Shown: one piece after another, positions 63,301 through 64,000 of the stretch | Position numbering within the stretch: the first letter of the stretch is position 1 | Layout of the letters: each line of letters begins with the position of its first letter | Source: Owenia fusiformis | Taxonomy: Eukaryota > Annelida > Polychaeta > Sabellida > Oweniidae | Reading direction: 5' to 3' | Assembly: GCA_903813345.2 (NCBI GenBank) | Contig: CAIIXF020000009.1 | Span: 4,154,001 to 4,218,000, forward strand | DNA length: 64,000 nt | Translations under genes and position numbers: made by a program | The notes under the pieces: model-generated | What the model was told of the DNA's origin: nothing | The model's database searches: none | The model's input: only the letters and a program-made list of their open reading frames with translations

Positions 63301-64000
63301 CGTTGAACAGGCCTGTCATGGATTGGGGAAACATGGCAGTGTCAAATTCAGCCATCACTATGAAAACTTTTAGGATCTATTTTTTATGCCATCTTTTTTG
63401 CAGTGTCTGAACTGCATGCGTTTTCGTTCAGAGCGAAATTCCCTGTTTTTAATCTTGACGTATTTAACATTGGTTAATGGTCGAACCAGAGACATATAAA
63501 ACATTTCAGTATATGTCTTGGTCGAACAAAGGCCAGTCGGATTATGCGTTGTGTGAGAGTAATCTAAAGCTAAATCAGATATTGGACAGTGGTAGCAGGT
63601 AGATAGTTGTACATTTTAAAATGAAATGGCAAGAATTTGAACTGTTGATTATTTCGTAAAGTTAATTGTATTTTAATAACAAGGTTAATATAAATGTTAG
63701 CTAATGTATATGCTAATCAAAGTAAAACAGTTATATTTTCATATTCCCTTGTCATTCGGGTTCGCAACAGATATCTACATATGTTTCTGGGATTTTGAAC
63801 GTCAGTCCATCTTTCAGAAAGGTTCCATATAAAGGTTCACTATAACTGCATTAGGTATATAATCACTGGTCCATTACAGGATGAATCGAATTGTATGTAG
63901 GAGTTTGGTGACCACTCTTTAGAACAGGCCTGTAGATCTTTACAATAGTAACGTTTGCAATATTGTTTGCTTTGCGAAATGTTTTGAATCCAGGTTTATT

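Larger units (their letters stand above)
56455..63373 (+). pseudogene. DUOX: Second, 5'-truncated copy of DUOX exons 14-26
   Basis: Exons: 56455-56595, 56712-56917, 57961-58345, 58495-58588, 59075-59250, 59353-59556, 59757-59987, 60443-60533, 60842-61173, 61460-61689, 62022-62342, 62788-62916, 63251-63373. Every splice site and reading frame of the first copy is kept, and the long open frames translate identically. There are no exons 1-13, so the peroxidase domain, signal peptide and start of TM1 are absent. No stop or frameshift is present, so this is a partial duplicate rather than a decayed pseudogene. The first in-frame ATG, at 56568, would give an 849-residue product with PH-like region, EF-hands and full oxidase core, but no promoter is identifiable. 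It could also be an assembly artefact. Confidence 0.85.
55757..64000. repeat. Second unit of the tandem duplication, running off the window
   Basis: Matches 45511-53757 of the first unit, with the two poly-G tracts reduced from 13 to 12 and from 15 to 13 bases. The end of the unit lies beyond the window. The equivalent of 53758-55756 would be expected next if the duplication is a simple tandem. Confidence 0.96.

Noticed and set aside
55757-64000. A second complete DUOX gene
   Set aside because: Exons 1-13 are absent between 53131 and 56455, so only the oxidase half is duplicated.

Overview
This window comes from an animal nuclear genome: AT-rich sequence, GT/AG introns, many small transposon relics, and protein families found only in metazoans. 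The lineage is probably an invertebrate; nothing here fixes the phylum. I assembled three kinds of gene from splice sites and checked that every join keeps the reading frame.

Positions 1-18624 (+ strand) hold three tandem paralogues (A, B, C) of a secreted, cysteine-rich protein of about 355 residues. Each has ten exons where complete: a signal peptide, a short acidic linker, and three copies of an eight-cysteine module that looks EMI-like. Gene A begins before the window. A and B are close copies, introns included; C is older.

Positions 19241-24273 (- strand) encode a DUOXA (dual oxidase maturation factor) of 440 residues in eight exons. About 2.8 kb away and divergently oriented, positions 27034-53130 (+ strand) encode a complete dual oxidase (DUOX) of 1457 residues in 26 exons: peroxidase-homology domain, first membrane segment, PH-like region, two EF-hands, six-helix haem core, FAD and NADPH domains. 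This is the same head-to-head enzyme/maturation-factor pair known from vertebrates. The shared upstream region contains a roughly 1.1 kb minisatellite rich in TTTGACC motifs.

From 55757 to the window end, the sequence from 45511 onward is repeated with a period of 10246 bp. Wherever I compared the two, they differ only in the length of two poly-G tracts. The repeat carries DUOX exons 14-26 but not the peroxidase half. It is either a very recent tandem duplication or an assembly artefact. If real and transcribed, it could encode an 849-residue NOX5-like oxidase.

Introns and spacers are full of non-autonomous DNA transposons: mariner-type (TA target, CAGGGTG ends), piggyBac-type (TTAA target) and a 537-bp foldback with a 5-bp target duplication. 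There is also an orphan LINE ORF1 in DUOX intron 1, plus long G/C homopolymers. I saw no rRNA, convincing tRNA or CRISPR array.
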